Below the pieces are notes generated by a model, which saw nothing but the letters and a program-made list of their open reading frames with translations, searched no databases and was not told the origin of the DNA. Source: Muribaculaceae bacterium (lineage in GTDB: Bacteria > Bacteroidota > Bacteroidia > Bacteroidales > Muribaculaceae). From it: a stretch of DNA of 64,000 nucleotides. The position numbers and the translations under genes were made by a program. Positions 53,724-61,362 of this stretch are shown piece by piece (within the stretch, counting starts at the first letter, position 1; every line of letters begins with the position of its first letter). The DNA lies in contig WGUO01000005.1 of assembly GCA_014867205.1 (NCBI GenBank), positions 43,108-107,107 of the forward strand, in the 5' to 3' direction.

Positions 53724-54176
53724 TTACTGGTTGAGAAGATTTTTGACTGTGGCGGAGATGAGGCGACCTTCGGCGCGGCCGGCGAGACGCTTGGTTGCGA
53801 TGCCCATAACCTTGCCCATGTCGCGGGGGCTGGCGGCGCCGGTCTCGGCGATGATGGCCTTGAGTTCGGCCTCGAGTTCCTCGGCGCTGAGCTGCTTGGG
53901 CAGGTACTCCTCAAGCACGGAGGCCTCTGCGAGTTCGTTCTCTGCGAGTTCCGGGCGGTTGTTCTCTTTATAGATATTGGCGCTTTCCTTGCGCTGTTTC
54001 ACCATCTTTACGATGATTTTCGTGGCGTTGTCGTCAGAGAGCTCGCCATTGGCCCCCTTGGCGGTCTTGGCCTCAAGGAATTCTTTTTTCGCACCTCTGA
54101 GGGCCTCGAGGCGTACCTTGTCGCGTGCGAGCATCGCTTTCTTGATGTCCTCGCTCACCTTGTCAAAAAGATTCAT
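53724..54176 (-). CDS. GatB/YqeY domain protein
   Basis: A 150-residue soluble protein of the YqeY family, related to the tail domain of GatB. Motifs: NLFDKVSEDIKKAMLARDKVRLEALRG at the start, NATKIIVKMVKQRKESANIY in the middle, LPKQLSAEELEAEL and GAASPRDMGKVMGIATKRLAGRAEGRLI near the end. A role in tRNA-dependent amidation or tRNA binding is suspected for the family but not settled. It is the first gene of a run with serS. Confidence 0.93.
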   Translation of the reverse strand: MNLFDKVSEDIKKAMLARDKVRLEALRGAKKEFLEAKTAKGANGELSDDNATKIIVKMVKQRKESANIYKENNRPELAENELAEASVLEEYLPKQLSAEELEAELKAIIAETGAASPRDMGKVMGIATKRLAGRAEGRLISATVKNLLNQ

Positions 54177-54269
54177 ATGTATTGTTCGCTAAATGATTTG
54201 CAGTTTAAGTGGAGTGGCTTCCGGAGTCCGCGCCATGACATGCGTGGCCCTAAAAGTCTCTATTAACTT

Positions 54270-54278
54270 GCAAAGTTA
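54270..54278 (-). promoter_or_regulatory. -7 element of the yqeY-serS transcript
   Basis: The complement reads TAACTTTGC, a consensus -7 box predicting a leader of about 85 nt. The -33 is poor at the normal spacing. Confidence 0.55.
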
Positions 54279-54339
54279 CTAAAAAAATCGAAAACAACTT
54301 TATCTATGTCTCAAAAACCGTGGAAAATCGTGAAAACTG

Positions 54340-54378
54340 ATTGAAAAATTGAGGGCAACCACTGAATGATTGCCCTCA
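54340..54378 (-). terminator. terminator of the 113-residue hypothetical
   Basis: TGAGGGCAA (54350-54358) pairs with TTGCCCTCA (54370-54378). On the minus strand AATTTTTCAA follows. It lies 48 nt after the stop. Confidence 0.85.
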
Positions 54379-54425
54379 TTATCGGGAATAAATGTTTCGA
54401 TAGTTTCCGTTAGCCTTGAATTAAT

Positions 54426-54767
54426 TTACGCATAGCGGGAGGCGAGGGAGGCGATGGCGGTTGGGGAGGGGATGTTGACGCCGGTCGGGGTCTCGCCGAG
54501 CAGAGACTTGACGGGGTGGAAGTCGGGATTCTGTGACACCTGATAGTCGGCTCCCTCCTCGTCGCGGAGGCCGTCGGCCGCTGCCGCGTCCTCGATCGCC
54601 TCGTCGTTGTCGCCTATCTCGGCAAGCATGTCCGAGCCGTTGACCAACAGCACGTCGAGAGTGGCCGGATTGATGCGTATCTGTGGGTTCGAGTCGAAAC
54701 GATCGAAGTTGTCTATGTATTCCTGAACGGCTTTTGTGATTGCCTGGGTAAGATCAGTTACGGTCAT
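54426..54767 (-). CDS. hypothetical protein, 113 residues
   Basis: A soluble acidic protein without signal or membrane segment: an amphipathic N-terminal helix (TDLTQAITKAVQEYIDNFDRF), then a short strand region (LDVLLVNGSDMLAEIGD), a very acidic middle and a Pro/Ser-rich end. No family was recognised. Codon use and a proper terminator downstream support a real gene. It is divergent from the outer-membrane receptor-like gene at 54945. Confidence 0.7.
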   Translation of the reverse strand: MTVTDLTQAITKAVQEYIDNFDRFDSNPQIRINPATLDVLLVNGSDMLAEIGDNDEAIEDAAAADGLRDEEGADYQVSQNPDFHPVKSLLGETPTGVNIPSPTAIASLASRYA

Positions 54768-54944
54768 GTTTTTTATTGTTTGGTTTACATGATAACGCCA
54801 TGGGCGGGGAGTTGGTTGAGTGTGTTTAAGATTGTTAAAAATGCGGGAATGTATTTAAACTCGACAAATGCCTTTCCCGTCTTAAGAGTGTCGATAGAAT
54901 TTCCGGAGAGTCTCGATAGAATCCCAGCATAACCCCTGTAAACT

Positions 54945-57836
54945 ATGTCAGATAATAAGAAAACACCTTTGTTTGCATTTCGGCGGAAGGTCATCGTGGC
55001 GGTCACTGCAGTGTCGCTGGCGATGACCTCACTCGCCGCCACGATCAAGGGACTTGTGACAGATGCCGACGGCGAGCCGCTGCCCGGCGTGGCCGCGCAG
55101 CTTGTGGCATTGCCCGACTCGACACGTGCTGGCTATGCGATGACCGACGCCGGCGGCACATTCTCGTTTGACAGACTCAAGCCCTCGCGCTATTGCCTGC
55201 AGCTCTCCATGACCGGTATGGATGATGTCTATAAGGATGTCGAGGTAAAGGACACGACGGACACATTGGATCTCGGCTCGCTCCGCATGACAGAGAACTC
55301 CGTGATGCTCGGCGAGGCCGTGGTTACGGCGGTCCGTGCCGCAGTCGTCGCCAAGCAGGACACCCTGGAGTTCAATGCCGGGTCGTTCCATACGAATCCC
55401 AATGCCTCGGTCGAGGACCTGCTCAAGAAACTCCCCGGTGTCGAGGTCGGCTCTGACGGCTCTATAACGTCCGGAGGTAAGTCGGTTACGAAAATCCTTG
55501 TCGACGGCAAGGAATTCTTCGCCGACGACCCGAAGATGGCGTCAAAGAACCTCCCCTCGAATATGGTCGAGAAGGTGCAGGTGGTCGAGCGTAAGAGCGA
55601 GACGGCACGTCTCACCGGTGTCGACGATGGCGAGGATGAGACCGTAATAAATCTGACAGTCAAGAAGAATATGAATAACGGCTGGTTTGGCAACGTGTCA
55701 GCCGGCTATGGGACCGACCGCCGCTATCAGGGCAACTTCAACATCAACTATTTCCGCGACGGCAACCAGGTGTCGATAATCGGAGGCGGCAACAACATAA
55801 ACGAGATGGGATTCTCTGATATGGGGCGGGGCCGGTTCAGCGACTTCGGTGGCAACAACGGCATCAACTCCACAGGCCAGTTCGGCGTCAACTTCAATGT
55901 CGGCAACGAGGAGAAGTTCCGCATCGGGGGCAACGTGCTCTACACCTACTCCGACCGTGACTCGCGCAGCCGCTTTGACACCCAGTATCTTTTCCCCGAC
56001 TCGGTGAGTTATCTGCGCGGAGGCTCGAAGACGCGCGACCGTGGCCACAGCCTGCGGGCGCAGTTCCGCCTGCAATGGAACATCACCGAGGCCGATGTGC
56101 TTGACTTCCGTCCCGAGTTCTCGTTCAACTACCGTCGCTCCGAACTGCAGGACTCGTCAATACTCCGCGCGAGTCTCGACGATGCCGACAAGGTGAACAG
56201 CAGTTACGCGATGCGGGGCAACCGTGGCCGCGACTACAACGCCTCGGGACGCCTCATCTATACTCATAAGTTCCTGTCGCATCCCGGTCGCTCCATCTCG
56301 GCTCAGGTGAACTATACCTTCTCGAATACGCGCCAGCATGCCACAACATGGAATGACATAGAGTACTTTCTGCGTCAGGAAGACAGCGAGCGGCTGTTTC
56401 AGTTCCTCGACTCGCGCCAGTGGAGCAACTCCATCGAGGGACGCCTCACCTGGACCGAGCCTCTCGGTGACGCCTCGCGTGGAAATTTCCTTGAGATAGC
56501 CTACAAGGCATCGCTGCGCTTCAACAATGCTGACAAACTGACGTACAATCTGCCGACCGGAGATTTCAATCCGTTCCTGGCCGGCCTTCCCGACTATTCA
56601 TCGGTGCCTGAGGGCGCCGAACTCTCCGATGACCTCTCAAACCGGTTCCGCAACCGGTTCTCCAACCAGGAGCTCCAGTTGGGCTACAAGAAAGTCAACT
56701 CGAAATACAACCTTAACGCCGGCATCACCTTCTCACCGTCGAGCTCGAAGAGTGAGGACCTGATCAACCCGGCTCGCAATATCGACACCCGATGGGTGTT
56801 CAATGTCGCGCCCTACCTGAGGTTCCGCTACAAGTTCTCGAAGACGTCGAGCCTGATGGCGCATTACCGCGCCCGTACCTCGCAGCCCTCGCTGACACAG
56901 CTGCAGCCTGTGGCCGATGTGTCCGATCCCCTGAACATTACGGTGGGAAATCCCGACCTGAAGCCGACCTTCACGCAGAATCTCGGGATGCACTTCAACA
57001 ATTACAATACCGAGACTCAGCAGTCAATATTCGCAGTGGCCAACGCCAGTTTCGCGATCAACAACATCGTCTCGCGTACACTGACCGATGCCGAGACCGG
57101 CGTGCGGACCACCACCTATGCCAATGCCAGCGGCAACTGGAACGTGTTCGGCATGCTGATGCTCAACCAGCCGCTGCGCAACCGCAAATGGCGGGTCATG
57201 GCCCGCTTCAACGGCCGTTACGGCTCGAACGCCGGCTATATCGACGGGGAGTTCAACCGCAGCGGCAACCTTACGCTCGCGCCGACCGCCGGCATGACCT
57301 TCTCGTCTGATATTTTCCAGATGACGGTTAATCCGACCTATTCATTCCAGATGGCTACGAGCACCCTTCAGCAGCAGCCCAACCGCTATACGCACAGTTA
57401 TGGCTTCGATGCTGATGCCTCGCTATACCTGCCGTTCGGACTTGAGGTCTCGACCGACCTCTCATTCTCAAAGACGACAGGCTACTCGCAGGGCTTCGAC
57501 AACACGCAGTGGCTATGGAACGCACAGTTGTCTTACTCGGTGCTCAAGGACAAGTCTCTGACCTTTAGCGTCAGGGCATATGACCTGTTGGGGCAGAAGA
57601 AGAACGTGAGCCGATCGGTCAGTGCCAACATCATAACCGACAACGAGTATAATGACCTGCGCCGATACGTGATGTTCGGGGTGACGTGGAAATTCAACAC
57701 CCTGTCTAAGAAAGTCGCCCGTAATGTCAACATGCCTGACGATGTGCCGCCTCCGCCCGACGACGGTGGCCGGCATAAACGCGGCGAGCGTCCGCCGATG
57801 GGGCCCCCTCCCGGCGGAGGTCCCGGACCGATGTAA
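54945..57836 (+). CDS. outer-membrane receptor-like protein (carboxypeptidase-regulatory domain, plug and beta-barrel)
   Basis: A 963-residue TonB-receptor-like protein. After an N-terminal hydrophobic signal (VIVAVTAVSLAMTSLA), residues about 32-115 form a CarboxypepD_reg-like domain (IKGLVTDADGEPLPGVAAQL). A plug lies near 120-235 (SVEDLLKKLPGVEV, KILVDGKEFFADDPKMASKNLP), and a long OMP_b-brl_3-type barrel follows. The end is a proline- and glycine-rich tail (PPPPDDGG, then GPPPGGGPGPM) rather than a terminal aromatic strand, which is odd for a barrel. No SusD partner is adjacent. The substrate is unknown; such proteins are common in Bacteroidota and are annotated as TonB-dependent receptors or outer-membrane beta-barrel proteins. 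Confidence 0.9.
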   Translation: MSDNKKTPLFAFRRKVIVAVTAVSLAMTSLAATIKGLVTDADGEPLPGVAAQLVALPDSTRAGYAMTDAGGTFSFDRLKPSRYCLQLSMTGMDDVYKDVEVKDTTDTLDLGSLRMTENSVMLGEAVVTAVRAAVVAKQDTLEFNAGSFHTNPNASVEDLLKKLPGVEVGSDGSITSGGKSVTKILVDGKEFFADDPKMASKNLPSNMVEKVQVVERKSETARLTGVDDGEDETVINLTVKKNMNNGWFGNVSAGYGTDRRYQGNFNINYFRDGNQVSIIGGGNNINEMGFSDMGRGRFSDFGGNNGINSTGQFGVNFNVGNEEKFRIGGNVLYTYSDRDSRSRFDTQYLFPDSVSYLRGGSKTRDRGHSLRAQFRLQWNITEADVLDFRPEFSFNYRRSELQDSSILRASLDDADKVNSSYAMRGNRGRDYNASGRLIYTHKFLSHPGRSISAQVNYTFSNTRQHATTWNDIEYFLRQEDSERLFQFLDSRQWSNSIEGRLTWTEPLGDASRGNFLEIAYKASLRFNNADKLTYNLPTGDFNPFLAGLPDYSSVPEGAELSDDLSNRFRNRFSNQELQLGYKKVNSKYNLNAGITFSPSSSKSEDLINPARNIDTRWVFNVAPYLRFRYKFSKTSSLMAHYRARTSQPSLTQLQPVADVSDPLNITVGNPDLKPTFTQNLGMHFNNYNTETQQSIFAVANASFAINNIVSRTLTDAETGVRTTTYANASGNWNVFGMLMLNQPLRNRKWRVMARFNGRYGSNAGYIDGEFNRSGNLTLAPTAGMTFSSDIFQMTVNPTYSFQMATSTLQQQPNRYTHSYGFDADASLYLPFGLEVSTDLSFSKTTGYSQGFDNTQWLWNAQLSYSVLKDKSLTFSVRAYDLLGQKKNVSRSVSANIITDNEYNDLRRYVMFGVTWKFNTLSKKVARNVNMPDDVPPPPDDGGRHKRGERPPMGPPPGGGPGPM

Positions 57837-57848
57837 TAGATGTAAAAT

Positions 57849-57876
57849 TGGGCCGTCTCCGGCAGGGGATGGCCCA
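57849..57876 (+). terminator. hairpin after the receptor-like gene
   Basis: TGGGCC (57849-57854) pairs with GGCCCA (57871-57876), with an additional TC/GA pair inside. The T tract is weak. A second hairpin-forming stretch with CTCATATGAG lies near 57985-58014. Confidence 0.55.
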
Positions 57877-57940
57877 TTCTGTGTATAAGGAGATTCGGTC
57901 CGTGTGTCTAAAGGGCGGCCTGAATTAGAATTAATAAAGT

Positions 57941-57980
57941 GTATATAAAAAAAGTATATATAAAAAAGTATATATAAAAG
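57941..57980. repeat. AT-rich tandem repeat
   Basis: Three imperfect 13-14-bp units of the form GTATATATAAAAAA lie between the receptor-like gene and tRNA-Val. No function is evident. Confidence 0.85.
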
Positions 57981-58031
57981 AGGTGCCCGCCTGACTCATA
58001 TGAGCCGGACGGGCTGGGGATTGTGGGGAAG

Positions 58032-58106
58032 TGGGCGATTACGGATTCGAACCGCAGACCCTCTGCTTGTAAGGCAGACGCTCTAAACCAGCTGAGCTAA
58101 TCGCCC
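58032..58106 (-). tRNA. tRNA-Val (anticodon TAC)
   Basis: A 75-nt cloverleaf on the minus strand, 5' end at 58106. The acceptor stem GGGCGAT pairs with ATCGCCC and the discriminator is A (58032). The D arm reads AGCTCAGCTGGTTTAGAGC. The anticodon arm is TCTGC-CTTACAA-GCAGA with TAC. The T arm is CTGCGG-TTCGAAT-CCGTAA-like. CCA is not encoded. Confidence 0.96.
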
Positions 58107-58116
58107 GATTGCGAGT

Positions 58117-58149
58117 GCAAAGTTAGACCTTTTTTCTTAATCTACCAAA
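58117..58149 (-). promoter_or_regulatory. promoter of tRNA-Val
   Basis: On the minus strand TTTG (complement of 58146-58149), a 20-nt spacer and TAACTTTGC (complement of 58117-58125) give a full consensus match just upstream of the tRNA. Confidence 0.82.
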
Positions 58150-58158
58150 TTTTTTTGC

Positions 58159-58166
58159 TACTTTTG
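58159..58166 (+). promoter_or_regulatory. -7 element for the queA operon
   Basis: TACTTTTG matches the -7 consensus and lies 90 nt before the queA ATG, back to back with the tRNA-Val promoter. No good -33 is seen at the usual distance. Confidence 0.5.
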
Positions 58167-58256
58167 TGCAAAATTTTTTGCCGCTTTATTGCTTCAATTT
58201 AGGCAAAATATTTAGAATCAATCATATATCTATTAGAATAAAATATTGCCGTAGTA

Positions 58257-59507
58257 ATGGTTAAGAATATAAAGATATCGGAATTCGATTATCCGTTGCC
58301 CGACGAGCGGATCGCGCGTCATCCGCTGGCTCAACGTGACGCGTGCAGACTGCTCGTGTCGCGCGAGCCGGGCGAGACCCTGCATGAGGTTTTCTCGTCT
58401 CTCCCTTCGCTGCTGCCTGAGGATTCACTGCTCGTTTGCAACGACACACGCGTCATCAACGCACGTATCCGTTTTGAGAAGCAGACCGGCTCGAAGATTG
58501 AGGTGTTCCTTCTGGAGCCGCTCGAGCCTGAGGATTATGTGCTTATGTTTCAGTCGCGCGGACGTTGCCGCTGGAGCTGCATGGTCGGGAATCTCAAGCG
58601 TTGGAAAGAGGGGCCGTTGGTAAAGGATCTCGATATCGACGGGCGCAAGGTAAGGCTGACAGCCGAGAGGGGAGAGGCCCGCGAGGGAAACGCCCACGAC
58701 ATAGAGTTTACCTGGGATGATGATTCAGTGACTTTCGCCTCGATTGTAGACGCGGCGGGATATATTCCAATTCCTCCCTATCTTAAGCGTGATTCGGAAG
58801 CAACAGATGCAGATGACTATCAGACGGTCTATGCCCGCATCCAGGGTTCGGTGGCCGCTCCGACAGCCGGACTTCATTTTACGCCGGAGGTCTTCGACGC
58901 ATTGCGGGGCAGGGGCGTGGACATTATGCCCGTGACACTGCACGTCGGCGCCGGTACGTTCCAGCCTGTGAAATCGGAGGAGATCGGAGACCACCCGATG
59001 CATACGGAGGTCTTCTCGGTTGACCGCGAGCTCATACAGTCACTCGTCGACGCGCTTAAGATTGGCCGCAACCTCACCGCTGTGGGCACGACCTCGGTGC
59101 GCACACTGGAGTCGCTCCCGTATCTTGGCATCAACCTGCTCAAGGGGGATGACTCGATGAGCGTCACGCAGTGGCAGGCTTATGATACCAAGGCCACCGG
59201 CTCGGATCTTAAGAAGGAGACCATACTTGCGCTTGAGACATTGCTCGGATATATGGAGGCCATGGAGATTCGGACACTTACCGCCTCGACCTCAATCATG
59301 ATCGCGCCGGGCTTCAAGTGGAGAATCGTCGACATGATGGTGACAAACTTCCATCAGCCTCAGAGCACACTTCTGTTGCTCGTGTCTTCATTCTTGGGCG
59401 ACAATGCCGATGGCACCCCGCGCTGGCACGCTCTCTATGACGAGGCTCTTGCCGGTGATTACCGCTTCCTATCGTATGGAGACGCCTGTTTATTCCACCG
59501 GAAATGA
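58257..59507 (+). CDS. queA: S-adenosylmethionine:tRNA ribosyltransferase-isomerase
   Basis: A 416-residue enzyme of queuosine synthesis. It transfers and rearranges the ribose of SAM onto preQ1 in tRNA to give epoxyqueuosine. Motifs: ISEFDYPLPDERIARHPL near the start, LLVCNDTRVINARI, VAAPTAGLHFTPEVFDAL, THVGAGTFQP-like VTLHVGAGTFQPV, MHTEVFSV and MMVTNFHQPQSTLLLLVSSF. It is about 60 residues longer than the typical enzyme, as is usual in this phylum. It heads a three-gene operon with aroA 6 nt downstream. Confidence 0.96.
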   Translation: MVKNIKISEFDYPLPDERIARHPLAQRDACRLLVSREPGETLHEVFSSLPSLLPEDSLLVCNDTRVINARIRFEKQTGSKIEVFLLEPLEPEDYVLMFQSRGRCRWSCMVGNLKRWKEGPLVKDLDIDGRKVRLTAERGEAREGNAHDIEFTWDDDSVTFASIVDAAGYIPIPPYLKRDSEATDADDYQTVYARIQGSVAAPTAGLHFTPEVFDALRGRGVDIMPVTLHVGAGTFQPVKSEEIGDHPMHTEVFSVDRELIQSLVDALKIGRNLTAVGTTSVRTLESLPYLGINLLKGDDSMSVTQWQAYDTKATGSDLKKETILALETLLGYMEAMEIRTLTASTSIMIAPGFKWRIVDMMVTNFHQPQSTLLLLVSSFLGDNADGTPRWHALYDEALAGDYRFLSYGDACLFHRK

Positions 59508-59513
59508 CAGTTT

Positions 59514-60800
59514 ATGCGAAAGAGGATACAATTCATGCCTGATGCGGGGCAGACCCGCGATGTCTTATTGCCCGGCTCAAAGAGCATCGCGGCGAGGGCG
59601 TTGATACTCAGCGAGGTCTATAAGGACGCGATTCTGATTGGCAGACTGCCGGACTGCGACGATACGGAGGAACTGGCCCAAGCCTTGAGGCAATTTAATA
59701 AATCGGAGCCGGATGGGACCTATAATCTCGGTACCGGGGGCACGTCATTGCGTTTCTTTCTTGCTTTGGCAGCCTCATGGCCCGGTTTTGAGGGCGTGAT
59801 AGACTGTGCGGCTCCCCTCAAGAGAAGGCCGCTCGGCCCGCTTGTAGATGCTCTTCGTGCGGCGGGGGCAGACATAGAGTGCCTCGAACGCGAGGGACAT
59901 GCGCCGATGCGCGTCAGAGGCCGGGTGCTTGATGGAACAGGAGTCAGGGTTGCCTCCGGCGTGTCGAGCCAGTATGCCTCGGCCCTGCTGATGGTGTCTC
60001 CGCTATGGAAACATCCCTTCGTAATGGAGGGGGATGCCGGGGTCTCGCGTCCATACTTAGATATGACGGCGCGGATGATACAGGAAATCAGCAGCATTAC
60101 CGAGACAAGACTCTATTATATAGAGCCCGACTGGTCGGCGGCCAGTTATTTCTATGAACTGGCATTGCTCAGCCCTGACCGTGACATAATGCTTGACTCT
60201 CTTGTTCCGGAGGGAGAATCCTTTCAGGGCGACAGCGCGTGCGAGAGGATTTTCAGACAACTTGGTGTGGAGACAGCCTATCCTGACGAAGGTGGCGCGA
60301 TGCTGCGCGGTTCGCGAGTGGCAATCGAAAGGTTGCGGCAGCGCGGGCCGGTGGTGCTGGATCTCAATGGCACTCCCGACCTTGTGCCGGCGCTTGCAGT
60401 CGGCCTATGCATGACCGGAATCCGCTTCCGTTTCGAGGGGATAGGGCATCTGAGGCATAAGGAGAGCGACCGGCTTGCGGTGTTGAGAGAGGAACTCGGC
60501 AAGGCGGGATTCGAGGTTCGTGACAGTGAGGATTCGCTGGAATGGACCGGTGGCCGGTGCCCGACAGATGCCTATGTGGAATTTGACTCACATGGTGATC
60601 ATCGTATAGCAATGGCATTCTCGGTGGCCGCGGCTGTACGGGGAGCGGTAGTGATAAAGGGTGCCGAGGCTGTTGAAAAATCCTTCCGGAGTTTTTATGA
60701 TCAATTGGAAGGTGTCGGGTTCAAGGTAAAATATGATGCTCCGAATAAACGTTCTACCCAGAGGGGAGAGATGGACAGCATCCTTCCGTTATTTGATTAG
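59514..60800 (+). CDS. aroA: 3-phosphoshikimate 1-carboxyvinyltransferase (EPSP synthase)
   Basis: A 428-residue cytoplasmic enzyme of the shikimate pathway that joins PEP and shikimate-3-phosphate. Motifs are LLPGSKSIAARALIL (substrate lysine), NLGTGGTSLRFFLA in place of the usual NAGTxxR loop, GVSSQYASALLM, LNGTPDLVPALAV, GIGHLRHKESDRLAVL and DSHGDHRIAMAFSVAA. The order is complete. The GTGGTSLRF loop is a variant that seems normal for the Bacteroidota branch. It is co-transcribed with queA (6 nt) and the next gene (3 nt). Confidence 0.95.
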   Translation: MRKRIQFMPDAGQTRDVLLPGSKSIAARALILSEVYKDAILIGRLPDCDDTEELAQALRQFNKSEPDGTYNLGTGGTSLRFFLALAASWPGFEGVIDCAAPLKRRPLGPLVDALRAAGADIECLEREGHAPMRVRGRVLDGTGVRVASGVSSQYASALLMVSPLWKHPFVMEGDAGVSRPYLDMTARMIQEISSITETRLYYIEPDWSAASYFYELALLSPDRDIMLDSLVPEGESFQGDSACERIFRQLGVETAYPDEGGAMLRGSRVAIERLRQRGPVVLDLNGTPDLVPALAVGLCMTGIRFRFEGIGHLRHKESDRLAVLREELGKAGFEVRDSEDSLEWTGGRCPTDAYVEFDSHGDHRIAMAFSVAAAVRGAVVIKGAEAVEKSFRSFYDQLEGVGFKVKYDAPNKRSTQRGEMDSILPLFD

Positions 60801-60803
60801 ATT

Positions 60804-61298
60804 ATGATAGGAGCATTCTGGATATTGATATTCACCATTGCGGTCGGGATTGTGCTTTATGTGTTTGAGTTGCGCTGGCGGCGCAGGCACAGCGACGCCG
60901 CGGCCGCGAAGATGAGCGAGGCGGCTGAGTCGAATGAGTCGGCTGAGGCCGAGGAGACACAATCGGATTCTGAGGAACCGGGGAAACCTGCCGCGCAGGA
61001 GCCGGCGGAAAACACGGAGTGCTGCGGACAGCATCTGGTGTGTGAGAAAGACTCACTGTCGCCAATGAGCGACGAGATAATATATTATGACGACGAGGAA
61101 CTTGACCGCTTCATAGGCCGCGACCCGAACTCGTATTCGGCAGATGAGACCGAGGAGTTTCGGGATGTGCTGATGACGTTGCGGCCTGAGGATGTGACGG
61201 GATGGGCGCGGAGCGTCACGCAGAGGCGGCTTGAGTTGCCGCCCGATGTCCGCGACGAACTGCTGATGCTCGTCAACGAGCAGCGTCAGACGCGATAA
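60804..61298 (+). CDS. small membrane-anchored protein of unknown function
   Basis: A 164-residue protein with one N-terminal transmembrane helix (MIGAFWILIFTIAVGIVLYVF) followed by a basic RWRRRH, so the rest is cytoplasmic. A long Ala/Glu/Ser-rich linker follows, then a conserved CCGQHLVCEKDSL motif and an acidic YYDDEELDRFIGR region. The C-terminal part is helical (EEFRDVLMTLRPEDVTGWARSVTQRRL). Homologues after aroA are common in Bacteroidales and are sometimes labelled phospholipase without clear basis. The cysteine cluster hints at metal or redox chemistry; this is inference. Confidence 0.82.
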   Translation: MIGAFWILIFTIAVGIVLYVFELRWRRRHSDAAAAKMSEAAESNESAEAEETQSDSEEPGKPAAQEPAENTECCGQHLVCEKDSLSPMSDEIIYYDDEELDRFIGRDPNSYSADETEEFRDVLMTLRPEDVTGWARSVTQRRLELPPDVRDELLMLVNEQRQTR

Positions 61299-61308
61299 CA
61301 TAAACAGA

Positions 61309-61342
61309 ATGGCCAGGACTCATGCTTAAGTCCTGGCCATTG
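61309..61342. terminator. bidirectional hairpin between convergent genes
   Basis: AATGGCCAGGACT (61309-61321) and AGTCCTGGCCATT (61330-61342) form a perfect 13-bp stem with an 8-nt loop, between the queA operon and the minus-strand glycosidase gene. T tracts on both sides are short. Confidence 0.82.
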
Positions 61343-61362
61343 TTGTAAACTGCTTGCTCTGA

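Noticed and set aside
54785..55048. 87-residue minus-strand frame
   Set aside because: It overlaps the start of the receptor-like gene and has no recognisable features; a shadow.
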